A stretch of DNA of 64,000 nucleotides from Chromohalobacter nigrandesensis (GCF_023061285.1 NZ_JAKGAM010000005.1:1-64000), one strand, 5' to 3'. Counted from the first letter of the stretch, positions 9,062-20,863 are shown. The notes: generated by a model not told the origin, from the sequence alone. Numbers and translations are program-made.

Positions 9062-9595
9062 ATGAGTTTTCAGGGCGAGCAACACCCCGGCGTCGAAACG
9101 CCACCGACCGAGACGCAGGGCTTTCGTTTCAACCACACCATGCTGCGGGTGAAGGACCCCGAACGTTCGCTGGCCTTCTATTCGCGGGTCTTCGGCATGC
9201 GCGTGCTGCGCAAGCTCGACTTTCCGGAAATGCAATTCACGCTCTACTTCCTCGCCAACCTCGGCGATGACGACGCCGTGCCGGAGGAGCCGGCCGAGCG
9301 CAACGCCTATACCTTCGCGCAGAAAGGCATTCTCGAGTTAACCCACAACTGGGGGACCGAAGACCAGGAAGGCTTTGCCTATCATGATGGCAACGCCGAG
9401 CCGCAGGGCTTCGGGCATATCTGCTTCTCGGTGCCGGACCTGCATGCCGCCGAAGCCTGGTTCGATGCCAATGGCGTCGAGTTCATCAAGCGCTCCGATC
9501 AGGGCAAGATGCAGAATGTCGTGTTCGTCAAGGACGTCGACGGCTACTGGATCGAGGTCGTACAGGCCGACTTGCTGGGCCACATGGGGGATTGA
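9062..9595 (+). CDS. gloA: Lactoylglutathione lyase (glyoxalase I)
   Basis: The start at 9062 is preceded by AAAGGAG; a longer frame from 8963 has no such signal. The 177-residue product has the paired beta-alpha-beta-beta-beta fold of glyoxalase I. Expected metal ligands are the His of FNHTMLRVKD near residue 24, the Glu of ILELTHNWG, the His of GFGHICFSVPD and the Glu of YWIEVVQ near the C-terminus. It isomerises the methylglyoxal-glutathione hemithioacetal to S-lactoylglutathione in the cytosol. Its length and the extra loop around residues 60-80 (DDAVPEEPAERNAYTF) fit the longer, zinc-type enzymes of pseudomonads and eukaryotes. A truncated second 3' end lies at 14621. Confidence 0.93.
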   Translation: MSFQGEQHPGVETPPTETQGFRFNHTMLRVKDPERSLAFYSRVFGMRVLRKLDFPEMQFTLYFLANLGDDDAVPEEPAERNAYTFAQKGILELTHNWGTEDQEGFAYHDGNAEPQGFGHICFSVPDLHAAEAWFDANGVEFIKRSDQGKMQNVVFVKDVDGYWIEVVQADLLGHMGD

Positions 9596-9612
9596 CGCAA
9601 CAGCATCGACGG

Positions 9613-10631
9613 CTAGTGCGCGCGCATCTCGCCGCGTAGCGGACGGGCAAGGGCGTCGCGCAGCGCCTGGCCGCGCTGCCCGCGGGCCAGCAGCACTTCC
9701 AGCTTGGTGATCGCCGCTTCAGGAGTGAGATCCTGTCCGGCGATGACACCGGCCTCCTCGAGCCGCCGGCCGGTTGCGTAGGCCCCCTGCTGCACCGTGC
9801 CCTGGCCGCACTGGGTCACGTTGACGATGGCCAGGCCGCGTTCGGTGGCACGGCGCAGGCAGTCGAGCAGTTGGCCGTCGAGGCCGGGCGGGTTGCCGAC
9901 ACCGTAGGTCATCAGCACCAGGCCCTGGAGCTGAGGGTCGTCGAGCTGCCGGGCGACTTGCTGTGGCGACAGCCCAGGGTGGCAATGCAGTACGGCGACG
10001 TGCCCTGCCGCGAAGTCGGCCTGCGTCAGGTCGGGGGTGCCGACCGGCAGCGCCGGGAGGCCGCAGAGGCGCAACTCGATGCCTGCCTCACCGAGCCAGG
10101 GCGCGTTGGGAGAGTCGAAGGCATCCAGACCTTGAGTTCGGCACTTGCGCGCGCGGTTGCCGCGCAGTAGGCGGTCGTGGAAGGCGATGCAGACCTCGCG
10201 GGGGGCGCGCGGATGCCCGGCTGCCTGCATGGCCAGGATCACGTTGTTCAGGGCATCGCTGCGCGGCTCGCCCAGCGGGATCTGGGCGCCAGTGAGCACC
10301 ACCGGCTTGTCCAGCGGGCCGAGCAGGAAGGAGAGTGCCGAGGCGGTGTAGGCCAGGGTGTCGGTGCCGTGCAGGATCACGAAACCATCGTAGCTCGCCC
10401 ACGCCTCGGCGAGAACGGCGACCAGCCGATTCCACGCCGCAGGTGCCAGGTCGGCGCTGTCGATCAGCGGGTGCAGGGTTTTGAGGTCGTGGTCGGGCAG
10501 GCGACCGGCCGGCTGGAGCGCCAGCGCTGCCTTCAACTGCTCGGCAAACTGCGGCGAGGGCACATAGCCCTTCGGCGAAGGTTGCATACCCAGGGTACCG
10601 CCGGTGTAGAGGAGCAACAGGCGAGCCATGC

Positions 10632-10635
<4 letters not shown>
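9613..10635 (-). CDS. ansA: L-asparaginase, cytoplasmic type I
   Basis: This 340-residue enzyme shows both asparaginase signatures. The N-terminal one, LLLYTGGTLGM, carries the catalytic Thr. The second, ILHGTDTLAYTASALSFLL, carries the Thr-Asp pair, followed by PVVLTGAQIPL. No signal peptide is present, so it is cytoplasmic like AnsA (338 residues). It hydrolyses asparagine to aspartate and ammonia. Its start overlaps the stop of aspA by 4 bases, so the two act in series: asparagine to aspartate, then aspartate to fumarate. ATG 10629 is an alternative start. The operon appears to be an acquired cassette between two gloA 3' ends. Confidence 0.92.
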
Positions 10636-12032
<1,397 letters not shown>

Positions 12033-12112
12033 GGCGAAAACGCTCTTGCGTCAAAGAAGCACGCCGGCCCTGTCGAGGGTGGGGCCGGCGCGGTAGTAGA
12101 ACGGACGGCGGA

Positions 12113-13588
12113 TCACTCCGCTACGTGGGCACCAGGCGCCTTGGTATCGCCGGTCTTGAGGCGCTCTCTATCTTCAGGCTCGAGATCCCAAGCCTGCGGG
12201 TAGAGGTTCAGGTCCGGGTGCTGGCTGGCGTCGAAGACCGGCTGGGTCATACCCTGGCGGCGCTGGTCGTCGTAGTCCTTGAGGATGCGCAGGCCCTTCT
12301 TGAACAGCAGGATTAGCGCAACCAGGTTGGTCACCGCCAGCAGGCCCATGGTCACATCGGCGAAACCAAACACTGAGTCCAGGTTGGTGGTGGCACCCCA
12401 GCACACCAGCAGCACGATCACCACGCGGAAGGCGTTGAACAGGCTCTGGTTGTTGCGGCTGAAGAAGTTCAGGCTGTTTTCGCCCAGGTAGTAGTTGTAG
12501 AGGATGGTGCTGAAGGCAAACAGCAGCAGTGCCACGCTGACGAAGGAACGCCCCCACTCGCCGACATGGTCGGCCAGTGCCGCCTGGGTCAGGGCAATGC
12601 CCTCGACATTGCCGCTGGCACCCGGCTCATAGGCGCCGCTGAGCAGAATCAAGAAGGCGGTGGAGGAGCAGATGATCAGGGTGTCGATGAATACCGAGAA
12701 GGCCTGCACGATACCCTGGTTGGCCGGGTGTGGCACATAGGCGACGGCGGCCACATTCGGCGCACTGCCCAAGCCGGCTTCGTTGGAGAACAGACCGCGC
12801 TTGAGCCCCATCATGAGTGCGGCACCGATGCCGCCGCCGATGGCCGGTTCGAGGCCGAAGGCGCTCTTGACGATCAGCGTCACGATTTCGGGGATACGTT
12901 CGAGGTTCATGCCCACGACGAGCAGCGCGATGATCAGGTAGCCCACGGCCATGAACGGAACCAATACTTCGGAGATGCGGGCGATCCGCTTGATGCCGCC
13001 GAAGATGATCAGACCGACCAGTATGGCGAGAGCGATGCCACTGTAGAGCACCGGCACGCCGAAGGCGTCGTTGAAAGAGGTCGACACGGCGTAGGATTGC
13101 AGGGCGGTGAAGGCGAAGCCGAAAGTCAGTAGCAGCAGCGCGGAGTAGACGCCAGCCAGCCAGCGCCAGTTGCGACCGAGGCCCTTGACGATGTAGTAGG
13201 CCGGGCCGCCGCGATAGGTGCCGTCACCTTGGGGCTGCTTGAAGGTCTGGGCCAAGGTGCATTCCAGGAAGCTCGTGGCCATGCCCATCAGGCCAACCAG
13301 CCACATCCAGAACACCGCCCCCGGGCCGCCCAGGGTGATGGCTACGGCGACGCCGGCGATGTTGCCACCGCCCACGCGGCCGGCTACGGACAGCATCAGT
13401 GCCTGGAAGCTGCTGAGGTGGCCATGCTTATCATGACGGAAGGCCTGACGGGATCCCAGAATCTGGAACATGCGGCCGAAGTAGCGAAACTGGACGAAGC
13501 GAGAGGCAACGGTGAAGCCGATGCCCACGGTGACCAGCAGAACGAGAAGGACTTTGCCCCAGAGGAGCTCGTTGAGCAATTCAAGCAT
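12113..13588 (-). CDS. Sodium:amino-acid symporter, AGCS family
   Basis: I place the start at 13588 (MLELLNELLWGKVLLVLL), with GCGGAG upstream. The longer frame to 13672 adds a charged, unlikely N-terminus. The 491-residue membrane protein has about 10 or more helices and AGCS signatures: SLSSFQALMLSVAGRVGGGNIAG-type N-terminal motif (visible as SVAGRVGGGNIAGVAVAI), TFKQPQGDGTYRGGPAYYI and RGLFSNEAGLGSAPNVAAVA. AGCS proteins import alanine, glycine or glutamine with Na+. Co-operonic asparaginase and aspartase suggest asparagine, aspartate or alanine as substrate here. It is first in the operon and divergent from the regulator at 13749. Confidence 0.87.
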   Translation of the reverse strand: MLELLNELLWGKVLLVLLVTVGIGFTVASRFVQFRYFGRMFQILGSRQAFRHDKHGHLSSFQALMLSVAGRVGGGNIAGVAVAITLGGPGAVFWMWLVGLMGMATSFLECTLAQTFKQPQGDGTYRGGPAYYIVKGLGRNWRWLAGVYSALLLLTFGFAFTALQSYAVSTSFNDAFGVPVLYSGIALAILVGLIIFGGIKRIARISEVLVPFMAVGYLIIALLVVGMNLERIPEIVTLIVKSAFGLEPAIGGGIGAALMMGLKRGLFSNEAGLGSAPNVAAVAYVPHPANQGIVQAFSVFIDTLIICSSTAFLILLSGAYEPGASGNVEGIALTQAALADHVGEWGRSFVSVALLLFAFSTILYNYYLGENSLNFFSRNNQSLFNAFRVVIVLLVCWGATTNLDSVFGFADVTMGLLAVTNLVALILLFKKGLRILKDYDDQRRQGMTQPVFDASQHPDLNLYPQAWDLEPEDRERLKTGDTKAPGAHVAE

Positions 13589-13653
13589 ATGGATCTCCGC
13601 TATTGTATTAGTGGTAGCGCTCCTCGATTGAAACAATTGATCGTGCTGAGGAA

Positions 13654-13703
13654 ACTTGGCGCATCGGTGCATTGCGGTGCATACTTGGCGCTACAAAGTG
13701 CAT
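13654..13703. promoter_or_regulatory. Direct repeats in the symporter/regulator divergent promoter region
   Basis: Two similar units lie in tandem: ACTTGGCGCATCGGTGCAT at 13654-13672 and ACTTGGCGCTACAAAGTGCAT (first 20 bases matter) at 13683-13703. They share ACTTGGCGC and GTGCAT. They sit between the divergent starts at 13588 and 13749. They are plausible binding sites for the helix-turn-helix protein encoded next door; this is inference from position and repetition only. Confidence 0.4.
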
Positions 13704-13748
13704 CAGACTGCACCACCTCGTTTGGTGTAGTGACCCGGAGCTCATGGC

Positions 13749-14555
13749 ATGCAAGACGACTTCGTGGCCAACCTGCGCCTGCTGTGCGGGTACTATTCCT
13801 CCATTGCCGAGGTCTGCCGGCGCCTGCATATCAACCGCTCCCAATTCAATCGCTACCTCAGCGGCCGCTATCGACCGCGCCACGCTGCTCTGCAGCGGAT
13901 CTGTGCCCTATTCGGTGTCGAGGAACATGAGCTCTATCTACCTCAGGCGGAATTCCGCACGCTGGTGCAGGTCGGTCGCGATGCCCGTGCGGCGGCGTTC
14001 GAGCCGCCGTCGGAGTGGCCGAGCGCGCTGCTGGCGCGGGGGCAGGAGGGCATGGCGCGCTACCTCGGGTGCTACTTCGAGTACTACCGCTCGATGTCCC
14101 GGCCCGGCCAGGTGATTCGTACTCTGGTATGCCTTGAAACGCGTGAGCAGGGCACCGTCTATCAGCGCACTGAGCGCATGCAGGTGCGACCCGGCACGCG
14201 TCCCTGTCACAATCGCTACCATGGCTTGGCGTTTCGCCTCGCCGACCGTATCTTTCTGGTCGACTATGAGACGCTCAATGGCAACGAAATCACCCAGACT
14301 ATCCTGTTTCCCAGTTTTCAGAGCCAAGTGCATCGCTTAACCGGACTGAAGCTCGGCGTGGCCGATAACAGCGAGCGCATGCCCAGCTGCGTGCGCGTCG
14401 TCTACGAACGCCTGGATGAAAAGATGAGCGTGCGGCGAGCGCTCGAGAAATGTGGATTGTTGCCCCCGGACGACCCTGAGCTCGATTCGGAGTTGCACGA
14501 TAGGCTCCGTAACGACATTGCTCCTGAGGAGCAGCACTTTCGTGCACGCCACTAA
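13749..14555 (+). CDS. Helix-turn-helix transcriptional regulator (XRE/Cro-like N-terminus)
   Basis: The 268-residue protein begins with a Cro/C1-type HTH (residues about 10-62): IAEVCRRLHINRSQFNRYLSG with PRHAALQRICALFGVEEHEL. The rest is a globular domain with no membrane segment and no recognised ligand motif. Its gene is divergent from the AGCS-aspA-ansA operon, with 160 bases between starts, so it is the likely local regulator of asparagine/aspartate use. Direct repeats in the gap may be its operator. Its effector is unknown. Confidence 0.75.
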   Translation: MQDDFVANLRLLCGYYSSIAEVCRRLHINRSQFNRYLSGRYRPRHAALQRICALFGVEEHELYLPQAEFRTLVQVGRDARAAAFEPPSEWPSALLARGQEGMARYLGCYFEYYRSMSRPGQVIRTLVCLETREQGTVYQRTERMQVRPGTRPCHNRYHGLAFRLADRIFLVDYETLNGNEITQTILFPSFQSQVHRLTGLKLGVADNSERMPSCVRVVYERLDEKMSVRRALEKCGLLPPDDPELDSELHDRLRNDIAPEEQHFRARH

Positions 14556-14620
14556 GGCGGCGGTACGGTCGTCCTCGGCTAGACGAGTCTCTGTCCAGTC
14601 GATGAATTCGCCCACCTAGG

Positions 14621-14764
14621 CCGGCCTGGTTCGACGCCAACCACGTCGAGTTCAAGAAGCGCCCGGACGACGGCAAGATGAAGGACGTTGCCTTCGTCAA
14701 GGACCCCGATGGCTACTGGATCGAGGTCGTACAGCCCGAGCTTTCCAAAGGCCTGGGGCAATAA
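14621..14764 (+). pseudogene. Truncated second gloA 3' end
   Basis: An open stretch reads [18 protein letters not shown], then [20 protein letters not shown], then a stop at 14764. It aligns without gaps to the last 47 codons of gloA (AWFDANGVEFIKRSDQGK and onward, ending 9595) but is clearly diverged at both protein and DNA level. No start or N-terminal domain is present. It is followed by a good terminator, so it is probably the 3' end of the former resident gloA, separated from the intact copy by the ans-asp cassette. Confidence 0.85.
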
Positions 14765-14787
14765 GCCACGCGATCGCATGAACCTTG

Positions 14788-14817
14788 AAAACCCGGTGCC
14801 GACGCATCGGGTTTTTT
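14788..14817 (+). terminator. Rho-independent terminator after the gloA remnant
   Basis: AAAACCCG pairs with CGGGTTTT across a 12-base loop and is followed by more T. It lies 23 bases after the stop of the truncated gloA, where a gloA terminator would be expected. It may also end transcription from the regulator gene. Confidence 0.75.
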
Positions 14818-14961
14818 GATGCGCCAAGGCATGCGCATGGCGGAGATATTACGTTGAAAGTACGAGAGACGCCGATGGCGTGGGAACCGTTTGTCTCGGG
14901 TAACGTCTGATGTAGGTGTACGGCAAGGAAACTTCCACCTTATTGGTAGAGGGACGCCCCC

Positions 14962-16614
14962 ATGATGGACCGTAGGACCCTGCTCAAGCGCTCGCTGGCG
15001 CTGGCCGCCTTTTATGGCTTGCCCGCTGCCCCGCTGCTGGCGGCGACGCGCGACATGCCTGAGATCGCCGATGGCGAGTCCAGTGACTTCAGCTTCGATT
15101 GGTTGCAACGCGTGGCCAAGGAGATGGCGAACGACAGCTATCAAAACAACGTACGCGAGTTGCCCTCGACGCTGGCGGATATGAACCCGCAGGATTACAA
15201 CGCCATCGGTTATGACCCAAAGCATTCGCTGTGGCACGATCTTGATGGCAAGCTCGACGTGCAGTTCTTCCACGTTGGCATGGGGTTCAACCAGCCGGTA
15301 CGCATGTTTGCCCTCGACCCGGATTCCCGCCGTGCCCGCGAGATCCACTACGATCCGTCGTTGTTCCGCTATGACGAGGCGGACGTCGACGTCTCTCAGT
15401 TCGAGGATGATGAGGCACTGGGCTTCGCCGGTTTCCGCGTCTTCAAGGCGCCCTCGCTGACCGAGCGCGATATCGTCTCCTTTTTGGGAGCGAGTTATTT
15501 CCGCGCCGTGGATGACACCTACCAATACGGTATTTCTGCACGCGGGCTGGCGGTCAACACGTTCGCCGATGCCGAGGAAGAATTCCCCACCTACACGCGC
15601 TTCTGGCTGGAAACACCCGCGCCGGATAGTACGACCTTCACGGCTTACGCCTTGCTCGACTCGCCCAAGGTGGCCGGCGCCTATCGCTTCGTCATTCATT
15701 GCGAGGCGGAACGCGTGGTCATGGAGATCGACAAGCACCTCTATCCGCGCGAGGCCATCGAACAGTTGGGCATTGCGCCGATGACCAGCATGTTTAGCTG
15801 CGGCACTCACCAGCGACGCATGTGCGACACCATTCACCCGCAAATTCACGATTCCGACCGTTTGACGATGTGGCGCGGTAACGATGAATGGGTCTGCCGT
15901 CCGCTCAATAACCCGCCGAAACTGCAGTACAACGCCTTCGCCGACGACTCGCCCAAGGGCTTCGGACTGTTGCAGACCGAGCGGGACTTCGACGCCTATG
16001 AAGACGTGGTCGGCAATTATCACGAGCGCCCCAGCCTCTGGGTCGAGCCGCGTAATGACTGGGGCGAGGGCGAGATCCAGATGATGGAGATCCCCACCAC
16101 TGGCGAAACCATGGACAACGTGGTGGCGTTCTGGAAACCCAGCAAAGCCGTTGAGCCGGGGGATTCACTGAACTTCGCGTATCGTCTTTACTGGAGTGCA
16201 CAAGCCCCGGTGACTACCGACCTCGCTCGAATTCGGGCGACCCGTAGCGGCATGGGCGACTTCACCGAAGGGTGGGCGCCTGGCGAGAACTATCCTGAGG
16301 AGTGGGCGCGACGCTTCGCGGTGGATTACGTCGGCGGCGATATCCTGCGTATTGCCAAGGATGGACCGCCGATCATGGCGCAGTTGGAAGTATCGCGCGG
16401 CAAGACGGGCGATATTCAGATCTTCCAGGTCGAGGAGTTTGAAGGCATTCGTGTGATTTTCGACTGGTATCCCACCGAGGATTCGGTCGATCCCATCGAT
16501 ATGCGCATGGTCCTGGAAGGCGACGACGAAACGCTGAGTGAAACCTGGCTCTACCAGTACTTCCCGCCGCCCCCCGATCAGCGCGAGCACCCGCCGCACC
16601 CGCTGGATGAGTGA
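14962..16614 (+). CDS. opgD: Periplasmic glucan biosynthesis protein OpgD (MdoD)
   Basis: The 550-residue protein starts with a twin-arginine signal ([17 protein letters not shown], cleavage after LLAA). It continues with the MdoG/OpgG beta-sandwich family sequence, for example [16 protein letters not shown] and [22 protein letters not shown]. Length matches OpgD (about 550) better than OpgG. It modifies or branches osmoregulated periplasmic glucans and has been linked to control of their backbone structure. No opgH or opgG is adjacent. The gene stands alone and ends before a perfect 36-bp palindrome shared with convergent znuA. Confidence 0.9.
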   Translation: MMDRRTLLKRSLALAAFYGLPAAPLLAATRDMPEIADGESSDFSFDWLQRVAKEMANDSYQNNVRELPSTLADMNPQDYNAIGYDPKHSLWHDLDGKLDVQFFHVGMGFNQPVRMFALDPDSRRAREIHYDPSLFRYDEADVDVSQFEDDEALGFAGFRVFKAPSLTERDIVSFLGASYFRAVDDTYQYGISARGLAVNTFADAEEEFPTYTRFWLETPAPDSTTFTAYALLDSPKVAGAYRFVIHCEAERVVMEIDKHLYPREAIEQLGIAPMTSMFSCGTHQRRMCDTIHPQIHDSDRLTMWRGNDEWVCRPLNNPPKLQYNAFADDSPKGFGLLQTERDFDAYEDVVGNYHERPSLWVEPRNDWGEGEIQMMEIPTTGETMDNVVAFWKPSKAVEPGDSLNFAYRLYWSAQAPVTTDLARIRATRSGMGDFTEGWAPGENYPEEWARRFAVDYVGGDILRIAKDGPPIMAQLEVSRGKTGDIQIFQVEEFEGIRVIFDWYPTEDSVDPIDMRMVLEGDDETLSETWLYQYFPPPPDQREHPPHPLDE

Positions 16615-16648
16615 TATTCGAATGCGGTGGAAGTGTTGATAAGCGATA

Positions 16649-16684
16649 CGACAAAGGGCGGTGCCATGGCACCGCCCTTTGTCG
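16649..16684. terminator. Bidirectional terminator, perfect 36-bp palindrome
   Basis: The left arm CGACAAAGGGCGGTGCCA is followed directly by its exact reverse complement, giving an 18-bp stem. It lies between the convergent stops of opgD (16614) and znuA (16701). Flanking T/A tracts on both sides are short, and the stem itself carries AAA/TTT ends, so it can serve both strands. Confidence 0.8.
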
Positions 16685-16700
16685 TTTCCGGGGCGGGCGC

Positions 16701-17720
<1,020 letters not shown>

Positions 17721-17766
17721 GCAGTTTCCCTCTTGTCGGTAAATAAGGTGGTCAGGTGTAATGCGC

Positions 17767-18681
17767 TCATGACGGCGTGCATGCGTTCTCGTCTGTCTCC
17801 AGCGGTGTGGCGCGGCGGCGCACGCGTGCCAGCAGGCTGCCGTGGCGACCGCACAGCGCCGAGGCGAGATAGGCAATGCCGGCGACCAGGATGATACACG
17901 GCCCGGAGGGCAGGCCTAGGTGGTACGAGACCAGCAAGCCGCCGGTGCTCGAGACCATGGCGATGAGGATCGCCAGGCCGATCAAGCCTTCGAGGCGTTG
18001 CGACCAGAAGCGCGCGGTGGTGGCGGGCAGCATCATCAGACCCACCGCCATCAGCGTGCCCAGCGTCTGAAACCCGGCCGTCAGGTTGAGTACCATCAGC
18101 CCCAGGAAGACGCCATGCACCAGGCCACCACGAATGCCCTGGCCGCGCAGGAACAACGGGTCGAGGCATTCGACCACCAGCACGCGGAATATCAGTGCCA
18201 TGACCATCAGCGTGGCGCTGGCCACTGAGGCGATCAGCCATAGCGCGGTGTCGTCGATGGCGAGAATCGAGCCGAACAGCACGTGGGTGAGATCGACGCT
18301 GCTGCCGCGCAGCGAGACCAGCATCACCCCCAATGCCAGTGAAATCAGATAGAAGCTGGCCATCGCCGAGTCCTCGCGGTGGCCGGTCATGCGCGACACG
18401 CTGCCCGCCAGGCCGGCGACCAGCAAGCCCGCGACCAGCCCACCGAGACTCATCGCCGGCAGCGAAAAACCCGCGAGCACGAAGCCCAGCGCCACGCCAG
18501 GTAACACCGCGTGAGCCATGGCGTCACCGACAAGACTCATGCCGCGCAGCATCAAGAACACGCCCAGCGGCGGTGCAGCCAATGACAGCGCCAAGCCGCC
18601 GACCAAAGCGCGGCGCATGAAGGCGTAGTCGGTCAGCGGGGCGACGAGCCACGCATTCAGCGTGGTCAGTAGGTCGAGCAT
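17767..18681 (-). CDS. znuB: Zinc ABC transporter permease
   Basis: This 304-residue inner-membrane protein has 8-9 hydrophobic helices and ABC-3 family motifs such as LMLRGMSLVGDAMAHAVLPG and the helix pair around TLMAVGLMMLPATTARF. It forms the zinc channel with ZnuC. It overlaps the end of znuC by 16 bases and precedes znuA by 46 bases. The cytoplasmic tail is basic (RVRRRATPLETDE). Confidence 0.9.
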   Translation of the reverse strand: MLDLLTTLNAWLVAPLTDYAFMRRALVGGLALSLAAPPLGVFLMLRGMSLVGDAMAHAVLPGVALGFVLAGFSLPAMSLGGLVAGLLVAGLAGSVSRMTGHREDSAMASFYLISLALGVMLVSLRGSSVDLTHVLFGSILAIDDTALWLIASVASATLMVMALIFRVLVVECLDPLFLRGQGIRGGLVHGVFLGLMVLNLTAGFQTLGTLMAVGLMMLPATTARFWSQRLEGLIGLAILIAMVSSTGGLLVSYHLGLPSGPCIILVAGIAYLASALCGRHGSLLARVRRRATPLETDENACTPS

Positions 18682-19409
18682 GGCGGGACGTCCGGCAGGT
18701 TCAAGGAAAGAAAGGGCGCATGGGCATGGCGACGCGTCGGTGCGTGATGCCGCTCAAGCAGCGTTTCCGGCTCGACCCATTGGCCGTGCCCGCCCGCCAG
18801 CAGCAAGACGCAATCGGCCAACTGCGCCAACTGTTCCATGTCATGCAGGACCACGATCACCGTGGCGCCGGCACTGGCCATCTCGTGCAGGGTATCGCAG
18901 AGGATTTCCACGGTATGCGTATCGACGTTGGCGAACGGCTCGTCGAGCAGCAGCAGTTCTGCCTCCTGCATCAAGGTGCGGCCAAGCAAGGCGCGCTGGC
19001 GTTGACCGCCGGAAAGCTCGCCCAAGGGGCGATGCGCCAGGCCGCTCAAGCCCAGGCGCTGCATGATGGTATGCATGTGCCGGTAATCGGTCGGCCCGTA
19101 GCGCTTGAAGGTGCCGTGTGTGGGCCAACAGCCGCTGAGCATCAATTCCTCGACACTCATTGGAAAGGTCAAGTCCAGCGCCAATTGCTGCGGCAACCAC
19201 GCGCGGCGCTCCTTGGGCACGTCACAATCGACCTTCCCGCTGAGTGGTGGCAGCAAGCCCATAATGGCCTGGATCAAGGTGCTCTTGCCCGCGCCATTGG
19301 CACCTACCAGCGCCGTGATCGCGCCGTCTTCGAAAGTGCCGCTTATATTCTCCAGCACCGTCCGCCCGCCCTGGGCCAGTGTCAGCGCCTCGAGGCTCAG
19401 ACGACTCAT
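18666..19409 (-). CDS. znuC: Zinc ABC transporter ATP-binding protein
   Basis: The start at 19409 (MSRLSLEALTLAQGG) gives 247 residues. Walker A is GANGAGKST (about residue 38), the signature is [15 protein letters not shown], Walker B is LLLLDEPFANVD and the switch His is in VVLHDME. The C-terminus includes HAPTRRHAHAPF, a His-rich tail. The ATG overlaps the stop of the upstream 46-codon gene (ATGA), so translation is coupled. It powers zinc import through ZnuB. Confidence 0.9.
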   Translation of the reverse strand: MSRLSLEALTLAQGGRTVLENISGTFEDGAITALVGANGAGKSTLIQAIMGLLPPLSGKVDCDVPKERRAWLPQQLALDLTFPMSVEELMLSGCWPTHGTFKRYGPTDYRHMHTIMQRLGLSGLAHRPLGELSGGQRQRALLGRTLMQEAELLLLDEPFANVDTHTVEILCDTLHEMASAGATVIVVLHDMEQLAQLADCVLLLAGGHGQWVEPETLLERHHAPTRRHAHAPFLSLNLPDVPPCSTY

Positions 19410-19546
19410 GCAAAGGCCCCCATGGCCCACGCCACGGCCAACCACAGCAGCCCCAGCGGTAGCAGCGTCAACAGCACGCGGCGCCCCGCGCCCATCGACA
19501 TCAGTGAAAAATGACAAGGCCCATCCGGGCGGTGACGATGTGACAT
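19406..19546 (-). CDS. 46-residue single-pass membrane protein heading the zinc operon
   Basis: The ORF starts at ATG 19546 with AAGGAG six bases upstream and ends in a TGA that overlaps the znuC start (ATGA). The product begins MSHRHRPDGPCHFSL, with H3, H5, C11 and H12 as possible metal ligands. It continues with one membrane helix, VLLTLLPLGLLWLAVAWAMG. The ribosome site, the coupling and the position just after a Zur-box-like site make it a real gene. I do not recognise a named family. It may be a small subunit or regulator of the zinc transporter. Confidence 0.7.
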   Translation of the reverse strand: MSHRHRPDGPCHFSLMSMGAGRRVLLTLLPLGLLWLAVAWAMGAFA

Positions 19547-19571
19547 GACGACTCCTTGGAAGGCCGACAAG

Positions 19572-19584
19572 GTTATAACATAAC
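19572..19584. promoter_or_regulatory. Zur box
   Basis: GTTATAACATAAC is an inverted repeat (GTTAT and ATAAC arms around AAC) and matches the core of gammaproteobacterial Zur operators (TGTTATAnnATAACA). It lies 25 bases upstream of the first operon gene, where a repressor would block RNA polymerase. Zinc-replete repression by Zur is the expected control. The zur gene is not in the window. The rest of the 321-base gap 19547-19867 shows no gene that I can support. Confidence 0.8.
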
Positions 19585-19873
19585 AAAATTCTTGCCAAGC
19601 ACTTCGCTCAATTTACCGGCAGGGCGTGAGACGGAAAAGACCGCCCTGAGGGACGCGAAGACGTAATAGGATAACGTTCTCGAGGGGTGGGCAAAAGCAT
19701 GGCATGGCAACGCGTAACGAGGCCCTTGGGCGTTGAAGTAAAAGCCCTGTAGCCAAGGTATCCAGTGAGCGCCTCGGAGTACGCTGACAGGTTGCTCGGC
19801 AAAGTAAGGTATGATGATTTAGGATACATACAATTCACGGCACGGAACGAGGCGATTAAACCAAGCGTTGAAT

Positions 19874-20863
19874 ATGTCCCAGTCTCTATTGCCTTGTATC
19901 ACCTTTGATACGCATGCCTTGCCGTCGCAAGATCGGTTCGAGGCTTGGCGCCAGAACATTGCGCCCATTTTTAATGTCGATCTTCCTGCTAACACTAGGG
20001 AGTCTTCCTTTACTGCGAAAACAGATGCCTATCAGGTCGGGGACATCCTGATGGGATGCGTTACAGCCTCTGGGCAGCGTTTTCGTCGCGCCAAGCCATT
20101 GGAGCGCCAAGACCATATATTGATTCAGCTATATTGTGAGGGAGGCTATACAGGAGACTTGAACGGTGAAGAAGCCCGTGTCGGCTCCGGTGACATCACG
20201 ATCGTCGACCTCGCCAAGCCATTGGATACCGTCGCCGCACCCTTGACCAATCTCAATGTCATGCTGCCTCGAGAAAGCCTGGAGCAGTACTCTTCCCTGA
20301 ATGGCTGGCATGGTTTGCAACTGGTTCCTGAACGTCGAGAGTTTCTAGCCAGCTACCTGATGTCGTTGTATCGACGGCTACCTGTCACGCCCCAAGCCGA
20401 AGCTCATGATCTGGCACGTATCACTCGGGACATGATCCTGACGGCTGTTACCCATGATGTTGACGCCCAGCAACGAGCAGAGCCCGCCGCCCATGGCGTG
20501 TTGCGTGAGCGTATTCGGCAGTATGTCGAAGCGCACCTTAATGATCCGGCCCTGGCGCCGGACTATATCTGTCGCATTGTCGGCGTGTCGCGCGCGAATC
20601 TCTATCGTCTATTTGAGGAGGAGGGGGGTATCGCACGCTATATACAGTTTCGCCGCTTGGCGGCGGTACGTCGCTGCCTTGAAAACCCCGATGAAACGAG
20701 GGGTATCGGCGATCTTGCTGAGCAGTACGGCTTTGGTAATCCATCGCATTTTTCGCGACGTTTTCGCGCGCTATTCGATATTTCTCCTCGGGAACTTCGA
20801 CAACATTCTCGCGAAAGCTGTGCGACCACACTGGGCCCCCTGATACGTCGGCTTGGTCGTTAG
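19874..20863 (+). CDS. AraC-family transcriptional regulator
   Basis: The start is uncertain: TTG 19868 or ATG 19874. The product is about 329 residues. The N-terminal half is an AraC-type ligand-binding/dimerisation domain (AraC_binding_2-like), with ASGQRFRRAKPLERQDHILI near residue 60. The C-terminal 100 residues hold the two HTH motifs: ICRIVGVSRANLYRLFEEEGG and GIGDLAEQYGFGNPSHFSRRF, then FDISPRELR. The stretch is less GC-rich than its neighbours. It precedes the two-partner secretion operon by about 200 bases on the same strand and may regulate it; no operator was identified. Confidence 0.82.
   Translation: MSQSLLPCITFDTHALPSQDRFEAWRQNIAPIFNVDLPANTRESSFTAKTDAYQVGDILMGCVTASGQRFRRAKPLERQDHILIQLYCEGGYTGDLNGEEARVGSGDITIVDLAKPLDTVAAPLTNLNVMLPRESLEQYSSLNGWHGLQLVPERREFLASYLMSLYRRLPVTPQAEAHDLARITRDMILTAVTHDVDAQQRAEPAAHGVLRERIRQYVEAHLNDPALAPDYICRIVGVSRANLYRLFEEEGGIARYIQFRRLAAVRRCLENPDETRGIGDLAEQYGFGNPSHFSRRFRALFDISPRELRQHSRESCATTLGPLIRRLGR

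Noticed and set aside
19608-19838. 76-codon minus-strand frame upstream of the AraC gene
   Set aside because: No ribosome site, no recognisable family and it overlaps likely promoter sequence; treated as non-coding.
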